64,000 nt of DNA. Origin: an uncultured Roseobacter sp. (GTDB lineage Bacteria > Pseudomonadota > Alphaproteobacteria > Rhodobacterales > Rhodobacteraceae). Position 1 is the first letter of the stretch. Every line of letters starts with the position of its first letter. Where the stretch lies: the NCBI RefSeq assembly GCF_947492555.1, contig NZ_CANLNE010000001.1, forward strand, positions 1-64,000, given 5' to 3'. A program made the translations under genes and the position numbers. The notes beneath the pieces were generated by a model that was given only the letters and a program-made list of their open reading frames with translations, was not told where the DNA came from and searched no databases. Below, in pieces: positions 1-8,525 of the stretch.

Positions 1-223
1 CATGTGTCCCCGTCAGCTGCAGCTCATCCCGCAAAAATGACGACAACAACGTCCGACCCTCAACAGAACCAGAACGCGCAACTCCATTCACTAAAAACGA
101 TACCTCAAACATAAAATAACTCCCTCGGATTTTTCTTTGATCCGAGTTAAGCACGCTGCCGACGCCTTGAGAACCTAAAACTTCGCAAGGGGTAAGGCAC
201 TTCAAGATGTCTAAGCGTCCGGA

Positions 224-1228
224 CTACTTTGACGTCTTGCCCGCACGTGGCTGCGGACGGGACGGGATTTCCTTCAACAGCCCACCAACACCCATTGCGG
301 CGATGTCCGCATCCCGGACCTCGAGCCCGCAGACCACCCGGGCCAAAACCCAATCCGCACCGTTCAGCGCTGGCGAGCGTGCGCACCCCGGCAACCCGAT
401 CACAGGCGCCCCCGCAAGGTTTCCCAGAAACAGCAGATTGCCCGGGTCCACAGGCATACCGAAACGCGCAACGTCTCCCCCCGCCAGGCGCAGTGCCGCC
501 GGAGCCACGTCATCGATATCGGATGTTGCCGATCCGGTCAGGATCAGGGTCAGCCCCTGTGCCTGGTCAATCAGCGCGCGGGACAGTGCCACCTCTTCGT
601 GCGGGACCACCTTCGGCTCGTCCATTTTCAGCCCAAAGGCAGCAACCCGATCCGCAATCGCCTTCTGGCCCTTGGTGCCCGCTCCGCCATCGGTCTCGGT
701 AATGATCAGATGGACGCTGTCGATCACCGGGGGCGCCAACCTGATTGCCGCTTTTGCCATGTGGCACGCCTCTTCCAACGCGTCCTGCGGCACGGCGTAG
801 GAGATGATCTTGATTGTCGCAACCATGCCGCGGTTCGCCATCTGCTGGAACGGCGGTACGGTGGCCAGCGTGATCATCGGGTGGATCTGGTTCAAAGCCT
901 CAAGCGCCGCGACATCCAGCACCGCAACACCGGGACCCTCGGCCAGAAGGTTCACCCGACCGGTGAAAGCCTCCGTCAGGTGCAAATGCTGACCTGCGGG
1001 GTCCGGCACCAGCGCGTCAGCCAGCGCCTGGGCCGCATCATTCTCGAAGACATCACCCTCCTCAAGCCGGGCAACCGTGACCTCCTCGACCGCCGCGCCG
1101 GCAAGGGCTGCGATATCGTCTGCATCCAGCACCCGCCCCTTGCGCAGCCTGCGCCTTGCGCCAAGGGAAACGGAATGGGCCAGCACGGCGCCTTCGGCAA
1201 GACCAATCTCGACCGCACCAAACTTCAT
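224..1228 (-). CDS. Molybdopterin-binding domain protein (MoeA/MogA-like fold)
   Basis: This 334-residue protein has a C-terminal half typical of the MoaB/Mog/CinA molybdopterin-binding fold. It contains ITETDGGAGTKG near residue 185, TGSATSDIDD near 232 and GLPGCARSP near 295. Its start codon overlaps the stop of the upstream XdhC gene by 4 nt (ATGA), so the two are translationally coupled. Such proteins usually accompany XdhC in loci that mature or insert the molybdenum cofactor of xanthine-dehydrogenase/CO-dehydrogenase-type enzymes. No oxidase subunit lies in the window, so the client enzyme is unknown. The family call is fairly sure, the exact role is inference. The 223 bases between this gene and the window edge hold nothing I recognise. 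Confidence 0.8.
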   Translation of the reverse strand: MKFGAVEIGLAEGAVLAHSVSLGARRRLRKGRVLDADDIAALAGAAVEEVTVARLEEGDVFENDAAQALADALVPDPAGQHLHLTEAFTGRVNLLAEGPGVAVLDVAALEALNQIHPMITLATVPPFQQMANRGMVATIKIISYAVPQDALEEACHMAKAAIRLAPPVIDSVHLIITETDGGAGTKGQKAIADRVAAFGLKMDEPKVVPHEEVALSRALIDQAQGLTLILTGSATSDIDDVAPAALRLAGGDVARFGMPVDPGNLLFLGNLAGAPVIGLPGCARSPALNGADWVLARVVCGLEVRDADIAAMGVGGLLKEIPSRPQPRAGKTSK

Positions 1229-2193
1229 GCGCCGCGCCTCAGCACCCGCGTCATCTCTGCTATGATGGCAACCGCAATTTCCGGCGGCCCGGCAGCGCCG
1301 ATATCAAGGCCGATCGGCCCGTGGATACGCCCCAGGTGATGCGGTTCAATCCCGGCTTTTGCCAAACGTTCTAGCCGGGCCGCATGAGTGCGCTTGGAGC
1401 CAAGCGCGCCGATGTAGAAGGCCTTTGAGCGCAGGGCGATCAGCAGAGCCGGATCATCAAGCTTTGGATCATGGGTCAGCAGGACCACCGCTGTCCGGCT
1501 GTCCACCCCCACGGCCTCAAGCGCTTCATCCGGCCAGTCCGACAGAATCCGCTCGCCGGGGAATCGCGCCTCCGAGCCGAAGGCCGCACGCGGATCGACA
1601 ACATAGGGATCATATCCTGCAATCCGCGCCATCGGCACCAGCGCCTGCGCGATATGCACCGCCCCGACGATGACAAGACGCAACGGCGGATTGTGAATGG
1701 CAACAAAGATGTCGCCCTCCTGCTCGAACCCGGAACGGTCCATCGCAAACCGTTCTTCGTAGCCGTCGCGCAACAGCCTGCGCGCGCCCGTCTTGACGTT
1801 TGCCTCATAGGCGACCGGCTGGCGCGCGGCCCGCGCCTCCATCAATTCCCGCAGCAACGCCTCCGGCAGGACGGTGCCGATCGGTTCCACCAGAATGCGG
1901 ATCGTCCCGCCGCAGGCGAGCCCGACGGCAAAGGCATCGCCGTCGCTGACCCCGTACTCCAGCAGCCGCTGCTCACCCTTCTCCAGCGCCTCCGTGGCTT
2001 CCAGCACCACGGCACCTTCAACGCAGCCGCCCGAAACGGAGCCCTGCATCTCGCCATCCCCGGCAATGACCAATTGCGCACCAACGCGCCGGGGCGCAGA
2101 GCCCCAGGTCTCGACCACGGTGGCAAGCACGGCACCGCGCCCGGCCTCATGCCAGGCCAGAGCCTGTTCGGGCGCATTTTCAAAAACATCCAT
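1225..2193 (-). CDS. XdhC/CoxI family protein
   Basis: The protein has 322 residues. Its N-terminal XdhC_CoxI domain contains ATVVETWGSAPRRVGAQL followed by GSVSGGCVEGAVV, and its C-terminal Rossmann-type domain contains LVIVGAVHIAQ near residue 182 and LLTHDPKLDDPALL near 240. This two-domain layout is that of XdhC, which binds molybdenum cofactor and helps insert its sulfurated form into xanthine dehydrogenase-type enzymes. A GGGAGAG ribosome binding site precedes the ATG. It is the first gene of a two-gene unit with the downstream molybdopterin-binding gene, and it is divergent from bolA. Whether it serves xanthine dehydrogenase or another molybdenum hydroxylase cannot be told from the window. 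Confidence 0.88.
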   Translation of the reverse strand: MDVFENAPEQALAWHEAGRGAVLATVVETWGSAPRRVGAQLVIAGDGEMQGSVSGGCVEGAVVLEATEALEKGEQRLLEYGVSDGDAFAVGLACGGTIRILVEPIGTVLPEALLRELMEARAARQPVAYEANVKTGARRLLRDGYEERFAMDRSGFEQEGDIFVAIHNPPLRLVIVGAVHIAQALVPMARIAGYDPYVVDPRAAFGSEARFPGERILSDWPDEALEAVGVDSRTAVVLLTHDPKLDDPALLIALRSKAFYIGALGSKRTHAARLERLAKAGIEPHHLGRIHGPIGLDIGAAGPPEIAVAIIAEMTRVLRRGA

Positions 2194-2351
2194 TATGGCT
2201 CTCCCTGTCCGGCACTATTCATCATGCCGCAGATATTGTCTGCCCAAAATGCGACCTTACGCTCGATTGCCAAGGGTCGCGGTCAATTGACATCTTGTCC
2301 CCGTCCCCGCCGCGCCTTACATCTAGCGCAAGACCAAGATGGAGCCGCCAG

Positions 2352-2588
2352 ATGCCGATGCAAGCCCGCGAAATCGAAGACCTCTTGCGCGCCAGTTTTC
2401 CCGACGCGCAAATCACCGTGGAGGGCAGCGATGGCGTGCATATGGCAGCGATGGTCATCGACGAAAGCTTTCGTGGCAAGAACCGGGTGCAGCAACAGCG
2501 CGCGGTTTACGCCGCCCTCAAGGGCAAGATGGATGGTTCAAACGGCGAACTTCACGCCCTGGCCCTGACCACCAAGGCGCCCGACTGA
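2352..2588 (+). CDS. bolA: BolA family protein
   Basis: This is a 78-residue BolA/IbaG-like protein with the class II KH-like fold, recognisable from [20 protein letters not shown] and [17 protein letters not shown]. The start at MPMQ is chosen because GGAG lies just upstream and longer extensions give no homologous sequence. The conserved His in the HMAA stretch is the residue that in BolA proteins can help bind a [2Fe-2S] cluster together with a CGFS glutaredoxin. The next gene, 61 bp downstream on the same strand, is exactly such a glutaredoxin. The pair probably works in iron-sulfur trafficking or iron sensing. Confidence 0.9.
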   Translation: MPMQAREIEDLLRASFPDAQITVEGSDGVHMAAMVIDESFRGKNRVQQQRAVYAALKGKMDGSNGELHALALTTKAPD

Positions 2589-2649
2589 CAGAATGAACGC
2601 AGGTGCCGTCCGGAGGATGGCGCGCACCCAGACCCGAAGGAACAGACCT

Positions 2650-3012
2650 ATGGCCGACGCAGCAACACAAATCCAGGACACCATCACCGCCAACACCGTT
2701 GTCCTCTTCATGAAGGGCACCAAGGAGATGCCGCAATGTGGTTTTTCGAGCCGCGTCGCCGGTGTCCTGAACTATATGGGCGTGGATTTTTCGGACGTGA
2801 ACGTGCTGGCCGATGAAGGCCTCCGTCAGGGGATCAAGGATTTTTCCGACTGGCCGACAATCCCGCAGCTCTACGTGAAAGGCGAATTTGTCGGAGGCTG
2901 TGACATCATCACCGAGATGACATTGTCCGGCGAGCTGGACACGCTGCTGGAAGAAAACGGCGTGACCTTCGACAAGGATGCCGCCGACAAGATCCGCGAA
3001 GCAAACGGCTGA
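2650..3012 (+). CDS. grxD: Monothiol glutaredoxin, CGFS type (Grx4-like)
   Basis: The 120-residue protein carries the monothiol active site CGFS (residues 35-38) inside [14 protein letters not shown]. It also has the WPTIPQLYV cis-proline segment and the GGCDI glutathione-binding segment of class II glutaredoxins. These proteins bind a glutathione-ligated [2Fe-2S] cluster and pass it to apoproteins, often in complex with BolA. I place the start at MADAATQ because AAGGA lies immediately upstream; the open frame extends further 5' but without homology. It forms a unit with bolA and is followed by a clear intrinsic terminator. Confidence 0.93.
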   Translation: MADAATQIQDTITANTVVLFMKGTKEMPQCGFSSRVAGVLNYMGVDFSDVNVLADEGLRQGIKDFSDWPTIPQLYVKGEFVGGCDIITEMTLSGELDTLLEENGVTFDKDAADKIREANG

Positions 3013-3046
3013 CGTTCGATCCAGCTTCGGAGCCCGGCGCTCCAGA

Positions 3047-3079
3047 AAAAAGGGGGCGATACCGCCCCCTTTCTTTTTT
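3047..3079 (+). terminator. Rho-independent terminator after the bolA-grxD unit
   Basis: A GC-rich stem (AAAGGGGGCG paired with CGCCCCCTTT, loop ATAC) is followed by CTTTTTT. It starts 35 bp after the grxD stop. The A-run on its left side also makes it a plausible terminator for the convergent lipoprotein gene. Confidence 0.9.
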
Positions 3080-3092
3080 ACGGTATCGTACT

Positions 3093-3497
3093 TTAGATAC
3101 CAGGCGCGGTACCGGTACCGGTTGACGGATCACCACCGCCCGATCCCGACCCTGATCCAGATGTCGATGTCGTACTGCTTGAGGCATCGCCGCCGCTGGG
3201 CTCAACACAAGGCACCGTAACCGAAATGTACGAACATCCGTCGGAAGGGTCACACGGGATGACACCGCCATCAACTGATGTAGTCGTCCCAACGCATCCG
3301 TCATCACCTGGTTCGCAGGGTCGCGCACCGGCGGCTGTTGCGCTTGTTGCCGCGGATCCGTCCGCCGCGCAGAGAGCATTGCCCAACTTGTCATAAACCG
3401 GATCCGACTGGATCGGCTCAAATACCTGTTCGGTTGCACATGCGGCCAAGGCAAGGCCGCAGAGTAACACAAACACCAACTTTACTTTGTTTAACAT
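3093..3497 (-). CDS. Small cysteine-containing lipoprotein, function unknown
   Basis: Translation from ATG at 3497 (AAAGGATC just upstream) gives 134 residues. A lipoprotein signal peptide with lipobox LALAAC predicts acylation at the Cys and export. The mature part contains several Cys residues in short spaced pieces (ALCAADGS, RPCEPGDDGC, IPCDPSDGCS, VPCVEPSGG) and ends in a low-complexity Ser/Thr/Gly tail. The Cys spacing might form disulfides in the periplasm. I do not recognise a family. The gene is convergent with grxD, and both may share the terminator between them. The longer reading of the frame (to 3584) is less likely because it buries the signal peptide. Confidence 0.75.
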   Translation of the reverse strand: MLNKVKLVFVLLCGLALAACATEQVFEPIQSDPVYDKLGNALCAADGSAATSATAAGARPCEPGDDGCVGTTTSVDGGVIPCDPSDGCSYISVTVPCVEPSGGDASSSTTSTSGSGSGSGGGDPSTGTGTAPGI

Positions 3498-4101
3498 TAT
3501 CGATCCTTTACACGCTATCGTCTCATATCCGTGCGGTCGACCGTTCGAACCCAATCTCAAGTCAAAGGTGCGCATTCTCTGCAAACCGATGAACGATGGG
3601 GGCCGGTCAACCTGCTCATATCGTCGTGCGACAGTGCGGAAAATTACTTAAAAGCTAAGTAAATCCAATTATTTACAGAATTTCAGAGCACACCCCCGAC
3701 ACGCCCCACGACCTCGTCCGGTCTAGATATCAAACCGGCGGTGGACCGGAAGCCGGATCCGTGCAGGAGGCTTGTGCAGATATGCAAGACGAAGAAGATC
3801 ATCTGCGCAGACAGCAGATCGATCCCGACCGGGTTGGGCGGGACAAAAGCGAAGACAGACGACATGGATCCTGCCCGGTTTAACTGCGTATTCTAGGAAA
3901 AACGGAGGTTTTCTTGCCCGACCGGTTACATACAGACCGGACACCGCTTGAACACCATCCGGTGCAGCTCAAGCTCAAGGCAGATGCCTCATCCCTGAGA
4001 AAAACCAGCAAGACACAAGACGGGATATCTATCGCGCCATGGACGCAGGATATGCGCCATATTTCCCTTTCAGCAAACCCTGGCGCAGACCGCAGACGTG
4101 A
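3498..4101. other. 604-bp region without a convincing gene
   Basis: No open reading frame here has a ribosome binding site plus recognisable protein. The region contains a 7-bp inverted repeat at 3644-3662 (TTACTTA, 5-nt spacer, TAAGTAA), a long imperfect inverted repeat at 3722-3897, and smaller hairpins around 3922-3970. It lies downstream of zapA on the same strand, where many bacteria encode 6S RNA. The left part must also hold the promoter of the small lipoprotein gene. Confidence 0.6.
3722..3897 (-). ncRNA. Candidate structured RNA downstream of zapA (6S RNA possible)
   Basis: The two ends of this 176-nt segment pair with each other in three blocks: CTAGA (3723-3727) with TCTAG (3892-3896), AAACCGG (3732-3738) with CCGGTTT (3875-3881), and GGATCC (3755-3760) with GGATCC (3866-3871). 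A 13-nt one-sided bulge separates the second and third blocks. The interior holds further hairpins, for example ATCTGC/GCAGAT near 3800-3820. A long bulged closing stem with about 170 nt total length, next to zapA, is what 6S RNA looks like. I cannot match a 6S consensus sequence, so the identity is only a guess. The strand is assumed from zapA; the inverted repeat itself does not fix it. Confidence 0.35.
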
Positions 4102-4494
4102 TCAGCTGGCTGCTTTTTCTTCCACGGATGCCGCGAGCGCTTCTGCCCGGGCCGCCAGTTCCGCCAGAGTGTCGCTGACCGCCTGGGGAACGACGGGAAC
4201 CTCAATGCGCTCCGGTTCCGCCTTGGAATCGCGCAGGGTGGCCAGCTCGGCTTCGCAGGCCGTCAGCTTGGCCTGTACCTCTGCCACACGATCTTCGACG
4301 CTTGCCGTCTTATCCGCCAGCATCAGCCCCGCCATCAGCAGCATCCGCGCTTCGGGCATGCGGCCTGCCTGATCCGCCAAAACCTGCGCTTCGTCATCAA
4401 GCATCTTGGCCGCGGTGTGCAGATAATGCTCTTCGCCCGCCTGGCAGGCGACATCAAACTGGCGTCCACCGATGGTGATTGTAACCTCAGGCAT
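4102..4494 (-). CDS. zapA: Cell division protein ZapA
   Basis: The protein has 130 residues. The N-terminal ZapA head is visible as PEVTITIGGRQFDVACQAGEE followed by LHTAAKMLDDEAQ. A helical segment then contains RMLLMAGLMLADK and a coiled-coil stretch (EDRVAEVQAKLTACEAEL). ZapA binds FtsZ and bundles its protofilaments at the division ring in the cytoplasm. The C-terminal 35 residues, rich in Ala and Glu, extend beyond the compact E. coli protein, as is common in alphaproteobacteria. Its ATG overlaps the stop of the upstream coiled-coil gene by one base. Confidence 0.9.
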   Translation of the reverse strand: MPEVTITIGGRQFDVACQAGEEHYLHTAAKMLDDEAQVLADQAGRMPEARMLLMAGLMLADKTASVEDRVAEVQAKLTACEAELATLRDSKAEPERIEVPVVPQAVSDTLAELAARAEALAASVEEKAAS

Positions 4495-4979
4495 CAGCTG
4501 GCCTCCTCTGGTTGCGCCACATCCGCCTCAAGCAACGGCGTCAGTGCAGCAATGATTTCATCCGCCTCGGCGATCTCTGCCGCGCGGGCAGCCCGCAGCG
4601 CTTCCAGCTCCGCCATCATCGCCTTGTTGATCAGATGGGGCTCCCCGATCCCTTCGGCATTGGCGGTGCGCAACGCTTCGCAGGCTTCCGACAACTGGCC
4701 GTTGGCGCGGCGCAGCCGCTGCAGATCCAGATCGAGCTTTTGCATCCGTTCCGCGGTCTCGGCAGCCTTCGCCTCCAACCCGGCCAGCGCCTGTTCCTGA
4801 CGCTCGCCCAATACACGGACCCGTTCGGTCAACTGCGCGTTTACCGTTTTTTCTTCATCAAGGGCCTGCTTAAGGGCTTCGGCATCATCCCCGCCCGATT
4901 TGCCAAGATCATCCAGTCCGCGTGCCACACGGTCCATGGCCGCCATAATCCGACTGTGCAGTTCCTCGATATCGCTCAT
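4494..4979 (-). CDS. Coiled-coil protein encoded upstream of zapA, function unknown
   Basis: Starting at MSDIEELHSR (GAGG 5 nt upstream; an in-frame GTG two codons earlier is the alternative) gives 161 residues. Almost the entire chain is predicted helix with heptad-like Leu/Ala spacing, for example LNDLKK-type repeats between residues 35 and 110. There is no signal peptide or membrane segment, so it should be cytoplasmic. The one-base overlap with zapA suggests coupled translation and a role connected with cell division, but that is inference from position only. Confidence 0.75.
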   Translation of the reverse strand: MSDIEELHSRIMAAMDRVARGLDDLGKSGGDDAEALKQALDEEKTVNAQLTERVRVLGERQEQALAGLEAKAAETAERMQKLDLDLQRLRRANGQLSEACEALRTANAEGIGEPHLINKAMMAELEALRAARAAEIAEADEIIAALTPLLEADVAQPEEAS

Positions 4980-5259
4980 GCCCACCTCATTATCTCAGTT
5001 TGCGCGCCGGCGCGTCGCATCTGCGGTGCCGAATCGCTCCGGGTTTCATCAAGGTTAACTCTAATCATCCGGCGCAACAAATACGGCTTTCTTTGGGATC
5101 AAGCGCTTGGCGGGCGCTGTTGAAGTCCCAGGCAGGGCAAAGCCACCGTGCCGCCCTTGATCTTTGTGAGGCGGCTGATATGCAGCGCTGAAGCCTTGGC
5201 CAATTGGCCGAAAAGCGCCCATTCCGGGCCGACCTGAACCGACAAAGGATACCTGCTCC

Positions 5260-7278
5260 GTGGATCTCAAAGCCCTTGCCGCCGCCAACCCCGATCACTG
5301 GGCCAAAGCCACCGCCATCCGTGCCCTGACGCTGGATGCCGTGGCGGCGGCGAACTCCGGCCACTCGGGCATGCCCATGGGGATGGCGGATGTGGCGACC
5401 GTGCTCTTTGAAAAGCATCTGAAGTTCGATCCCAGCCAGCCCAACTGGCCCGACCGCGACCGATTCATCCTGTCTGCGGGACATGGCTCCATGCTGCTCT
5501 ATTCGCTGCTGCATCTGACCGGCTATGCCGACATGACGCTGGAGGAGATCAAGAACTTTCGCCAGTGGGGATCACGCACTGCCGGGCACCCGGAATACGG
5601 CCATGCGTCAGGGATCGAGACCACCACCGGTCCCCTGGGTCAGGGCATCGCCAATTCCGTCGGTTTCGCCATGGCCGAGGAAATCCAGCGCGCCACCTAC
5701 GGCAAGAAGGTCGTGGATCACTATACCTATGTCATCGCAGGCGACGGCTGCCTGATGGAGGGCGTGAGCCAGGAGGCCATCACCCTGGCCGGACGCCATC
5801 AGCTCAGCAAGCTGATCGTGCTCTGGGACAACAACAACATCACCATCGACGGGCCGGTGACCCTGTCCGACCGCACCGATCAGGTGGGCCGCTTCAAATC
5901 CGCCGGCTGGGCCGTGCTGGAGATCGACGGCCATGATCCGGCGGCGATCGACGCGGCCCTGACGCAGGCCAAGAAGGGCAACAAGCCCACCATGGTGGCC
6001 TGCAAGACTCACATCGCCCTCGGCCACGCGGCACAGGATACATCGAAAGGCCACGGCGCACTGACCGATGCGGATCAGTTGATCGCCGCCAAGGAAGCCT
6101 ATGGCTGGAAGACCGGCCCTTTCGAGGTGCCAGCGGATGTCAAAGCCGCCTGGGAAGCCATTGGTGCACGTGGCGCCGAGACCCGCCGCGCCTGGGAAGA
6201 GCGCTTTGACACCCTGCCCCGCAGCAAGCGCGAGACCTTTAACCGCGCCTATGCGCTGGAGGCGCCGAAAAAGCTCAGCGCCGTGATCAAGGCGTTCAAG
6301 AAACAGATGTCCGAGGGCGCACCGAAACTGGCCACCCGCGCCAGCTCCGAGAAAGTGCTGGAGGTCATCAACCCGGTGATGCCGGAAACCGTGGGCGGCT
6401 CGGCGGACCTCACGGGCTCCAACAACACCAAGACCGCCGATCTGGGTGTCTTCGACGTCGACAACCGGGACGGGCGCTATGTCTACTGGGGCATTCGCGA
6501 ACATGGGATGGCCGCGGCGATGAACGGCATGGCGCTGCACGGTGGACTGCGTCCCTACGGCGGCACTTTCATGTGTTTCACCGATTACGCGCGCCCGGCG
6601 ATGCGGCTGGCCGCCTTGATGAAAATCCCCACGGTCTTCGTGATGACCCACGACAGCATCGGCCTCGGCGAAGACGGCCCCACGCACCAGCCAGTGGAAC
6701 ACCTGGCGATCAGCCGGGCGACACCCAACACCTACGTCTTCCGCCCCGCCGACACCATCGAGACGGCAGAGGCCTGGGAACTTGCGCTGACGTCGAAGGA
6801 AACGCCTTCGGTTCTGTCTCTGACGCGGCAGGGTCTCAGCACTGTGCGGACCGAGCACAAGACCAAGAACATGACCGCTCAGGGCGCCTATGTACTGGCG
6901 GATGCTGAAGGCAAACGTCAGGCGATCCTGATGGCCACCGGGTCCGAAGTTGAGATTGCCATGGCCGCGCGGGATATCCTTCAGGCCGAGGGTATTGGGG
7001 CCCGCGTGGTGTCCATGCCCTGCTGGGAGCTTTTCGAAGAGCAGGACGAAAGCTACCGCAAACGCGTTCTGCCCGGCGGTCCGGTGCGGGTCGCAGTCGA
7101 GGCCGGTATCCGCTTCGGCTGGGATCGCTGGCTTTTTGGCGAACGGGGACGACGCGAAAAGGCTGGCTTTGTGGGCATGCATGACTTCGGTGCCTCAGCA
7201 CCGGCAGGCACACTCTACAAGGAATTCGGCATCACCGCCGAAGCCGTTGCCGCAAAAGCCAAGTCGTTGATCAAGTAA
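5260..7278 (+). CDS. tkt: Transketolase
   Basis: The 672-residue length is close to the usual 660-670. The thiamine diphosphate motif is intact ([13 protein letters not shown], then [11 protein letters not shown]), as are the N-terminal [10 protein letters not shown] and the [17 protein letters not shown] pyrimidine-domain segment. The enzyme moves two-carbon ketol units between sugar phosphates in the non-oxidative pentose phosphate pathway. The start is a GTG with AAAGGA 10 nt upstream; no better ATG exists. The 280 bp upstream, shared with the divergent zapA unit, should carry both promoters. GAPDH genes follow after one opposite-strand gene. Confidence 0.97.
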   Translation: MDLKALAAANPDHWAKATAIRALTLDAVAAANSGHSGMPMGMADVATVLFEKHLKFDPSQPNWPDRDRFILSAGHGSMLLYSLLHLTGYADMTLEEIKNFRQWGSRTAGHPEYGHASGIETTTGPLGQGIANSVGFAMAEEIQRATYGKKVVDHYTYVIAGDGCLMEGVSQEAITLAGRHQLSKLIVLWDNNNITIDGPVTLSDRTDQVGRFKSAGWAVLEIDGHDPAAIDAALTQAKKGNKPTMVACKTHIALGHAAQDTSKGHGALTDADQLIAAKEAYGWKTGPFEVPADVKAAWEAIGARGAETRRAWEERFDTLPRSKRETFNRAYALEAPKKLSAVIKAFKKQMSEGAPKLATRASSEKVLEVINPVMPETVGGSADLTGSNNTKTADLGVFDVDNRDGRYVYWGIREHGMAAAMNGMALHGGLRPYGGTFMCFTDYARPAMRLAALMKIPTVFVMTHDSIGLGEDGPTHQPVEHLAISRATPNTYVFRPADTIETAEAWELALTSKETPSVLSLTRQGLSTVRTEHKTKNMTAQGAYVLADAEGKRQAILMATGSEVEIAMAARDILQAEGIGARVVSMPCWELFEEQDESYRKRVLPGGPVRVAVEAGIRFGWDRWLFGERGRREKAGFVGMHDFGASAPAGTLYKEFGITAEAVAAKAKSLIK

Positions 7279-7293
7279 TCAACCCTTGCAGAC

Positions 7294-7323
7294 AGCAGGT
7301 AGGGTGGGCTTTCAGGCCACCCT
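7294..7323. repeat. Palindromic intergenic element, copy 1 (also hairpin after tkt)
   Basis: The element reads AGCAGGTAGGGTGGG and then folds back through CCACCCT (7-bp stem 7301-7307 with 7317-7323). It lies 15 bp after the tkt stop. A second copy with 14 of 15 matching bases in the conserved part lies at 59623-59652 after mltG. It lacks a T-run, so it is more likely a REP-like element or a Rho-type/weak terminator than a classical intrinsic terminator. Confidence 0.5.
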
Positions 7324-7339
7324 CCTCACGGCCGCGGGC

Positions 7340-8311
7340 TTAATGCGACGCCTCCTCTTTGCCGCCAAGCGCAGCAAAGAGCGGTGCAATCACCCGGGTC
7401 ACCACCGGGATCAGCAGCATCCCCAGCGCCAGGCCAAAGATACCGTCGAACAGCGCCGTCACCAGCCACTCAACAAAACCGGACCCCTGCGCCACCGCAT
7501 CGGCAACAATCACTGCGATGTGGTGGATCTCATCGTAAAGCCACGGCATGCCCAGCACCTCAAGCCCGTGGATGATGATCGACCCGCCGACCCAGAGCAT
7601 CGCGGCGGTGCCGACAACGGTCAGCAGGGTCAGCAGCTTGGGCATCCCCTTCACCAATCCACGCCCCAGCGCGCGCCCGGACCCGGTCAGGCCGTTTGCC
7701 GCCAACCAGACACCTACGTCGTCCATCTTCACAATCAACGCCACAGCACCATAGACAAAGACCGTCACCGCAACCCCGGCAAAGGCCAGCGTCGCCGCCT
7801 CGAACCAGAAACTATCTGCCTCAATGTTCGACAGGATGATTGTCATGATCTCCGCCGACAGGATAAAATCGGTCTTGATGGCGCCTTTGACCCGCGTTTC
7901 TTCCAGATGCAGCGGATCCCCGACGGACATGTCTTTTTCCACATGCGCATCGCCATGCGGGTAGAGCCAGTGAAAAACCTTCTCCGCCCCCTCGAAACAT
8001 AAATACGCCCCCCCCAGCATCAGCAGCGGGGTGATGACCCAGGGCGCGAATGCATTCAGCAGCAACAGGGCGGGCAACAAGACGATCAGCTTGTTGAAAA
8101 GCGATCCCTTGGTGATCTTCCAGATGATCGGCAGTTCGCGCTTGGGCTCGAAACCGGTCACATATTTCGGCGTCACCGCGGCATCGTCGATCACCACCCC
8201 CGCGACCTTGGAGCCTGCCTTGGCCGCCTGCCCCACCACATCATCGACAGAGGCCGCCGCCACCTTGGCGATTGCCGCCACATCATCCAGCAACGCTAGT
8301 AGCCCGCTCAT
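7340..8311 (-). CDS. DUF808 family (YedI-like) inner membrane protein
   Basis: This 323-residue integral membrane protein begins MSGLLALLDDVAAIAKVAAAS, the typical N-terminus of the DUF808/YedI family. It has hydrophobic segments near residues 76-100, 165-190, 220-245 and 290-310. The soluble segment EGAEKVFHWLYPHGDAHVEKD lies between. No biochemical function is established for the family that I can state. AAGGGA precedes the ATG. It is convergent with tkt and divergent from the first gap gene. Confidence 0.85.
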   Translation of the reverse strand: MSGLLALLDDVAAIAKVAAASVDDVVGQAAKAGSKVAGVVIDDAAVTPKYVTGFEPKRELPIIWKITKGSLFNKLIVLLPALLLLNAFAPWVITPLLMLGGAYLCFEGAEKVFHWLYPHGDAHVEKDMSVGDPLHLEETRVKGAIKTDFILSAEIMTIILSNIEADSFWFEAATLAFAGVAVTVFVYGAVALIVKMDDVGVWLAANGLTGSGRALGRGLVKGMPKLLTLLTVVGTAAMLWVGGSIIIHGLEVLGMPWLYDEIHHIAVIVADAVAQGSGFVEWLVTALFDGIFGLALGMLLIPVVTRVIAPLFAALGGKEEASH

Positions 8312-8525
8312 CCCGAAGTCCCTTGTCCTGATTGCCGGTGCAACGCAGAGGTAGAGCGATGGTTCCCGTTTGGCAATGCACCGCTGGTCGCGCTAACATG
8401 ATTGCCCTGCAACAGACTGTTACCAAGGTTTAACGCTAACACGCGGAAAACACGTCGTTTTAAGCATTCCGCGATGCAGTGTTTCCGGCTATAGAGCCCT
8501 CAAATGTTCCGTGTGGAGAGGTATC

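Noticed and set aside
1-223. Possible gene end at the left edge
   Set aside because: Short open frames on both strands have no recognisable sequence; the only supported gene end is that of the molybdopterin-binding protein at 224.
3683-3944. Short open frames in the zapA-lipoprotein gap
   Set aside because: They have no ribosome binding sites, and the region is dominated by inverted repeats, which fits RNA structure better than protein.
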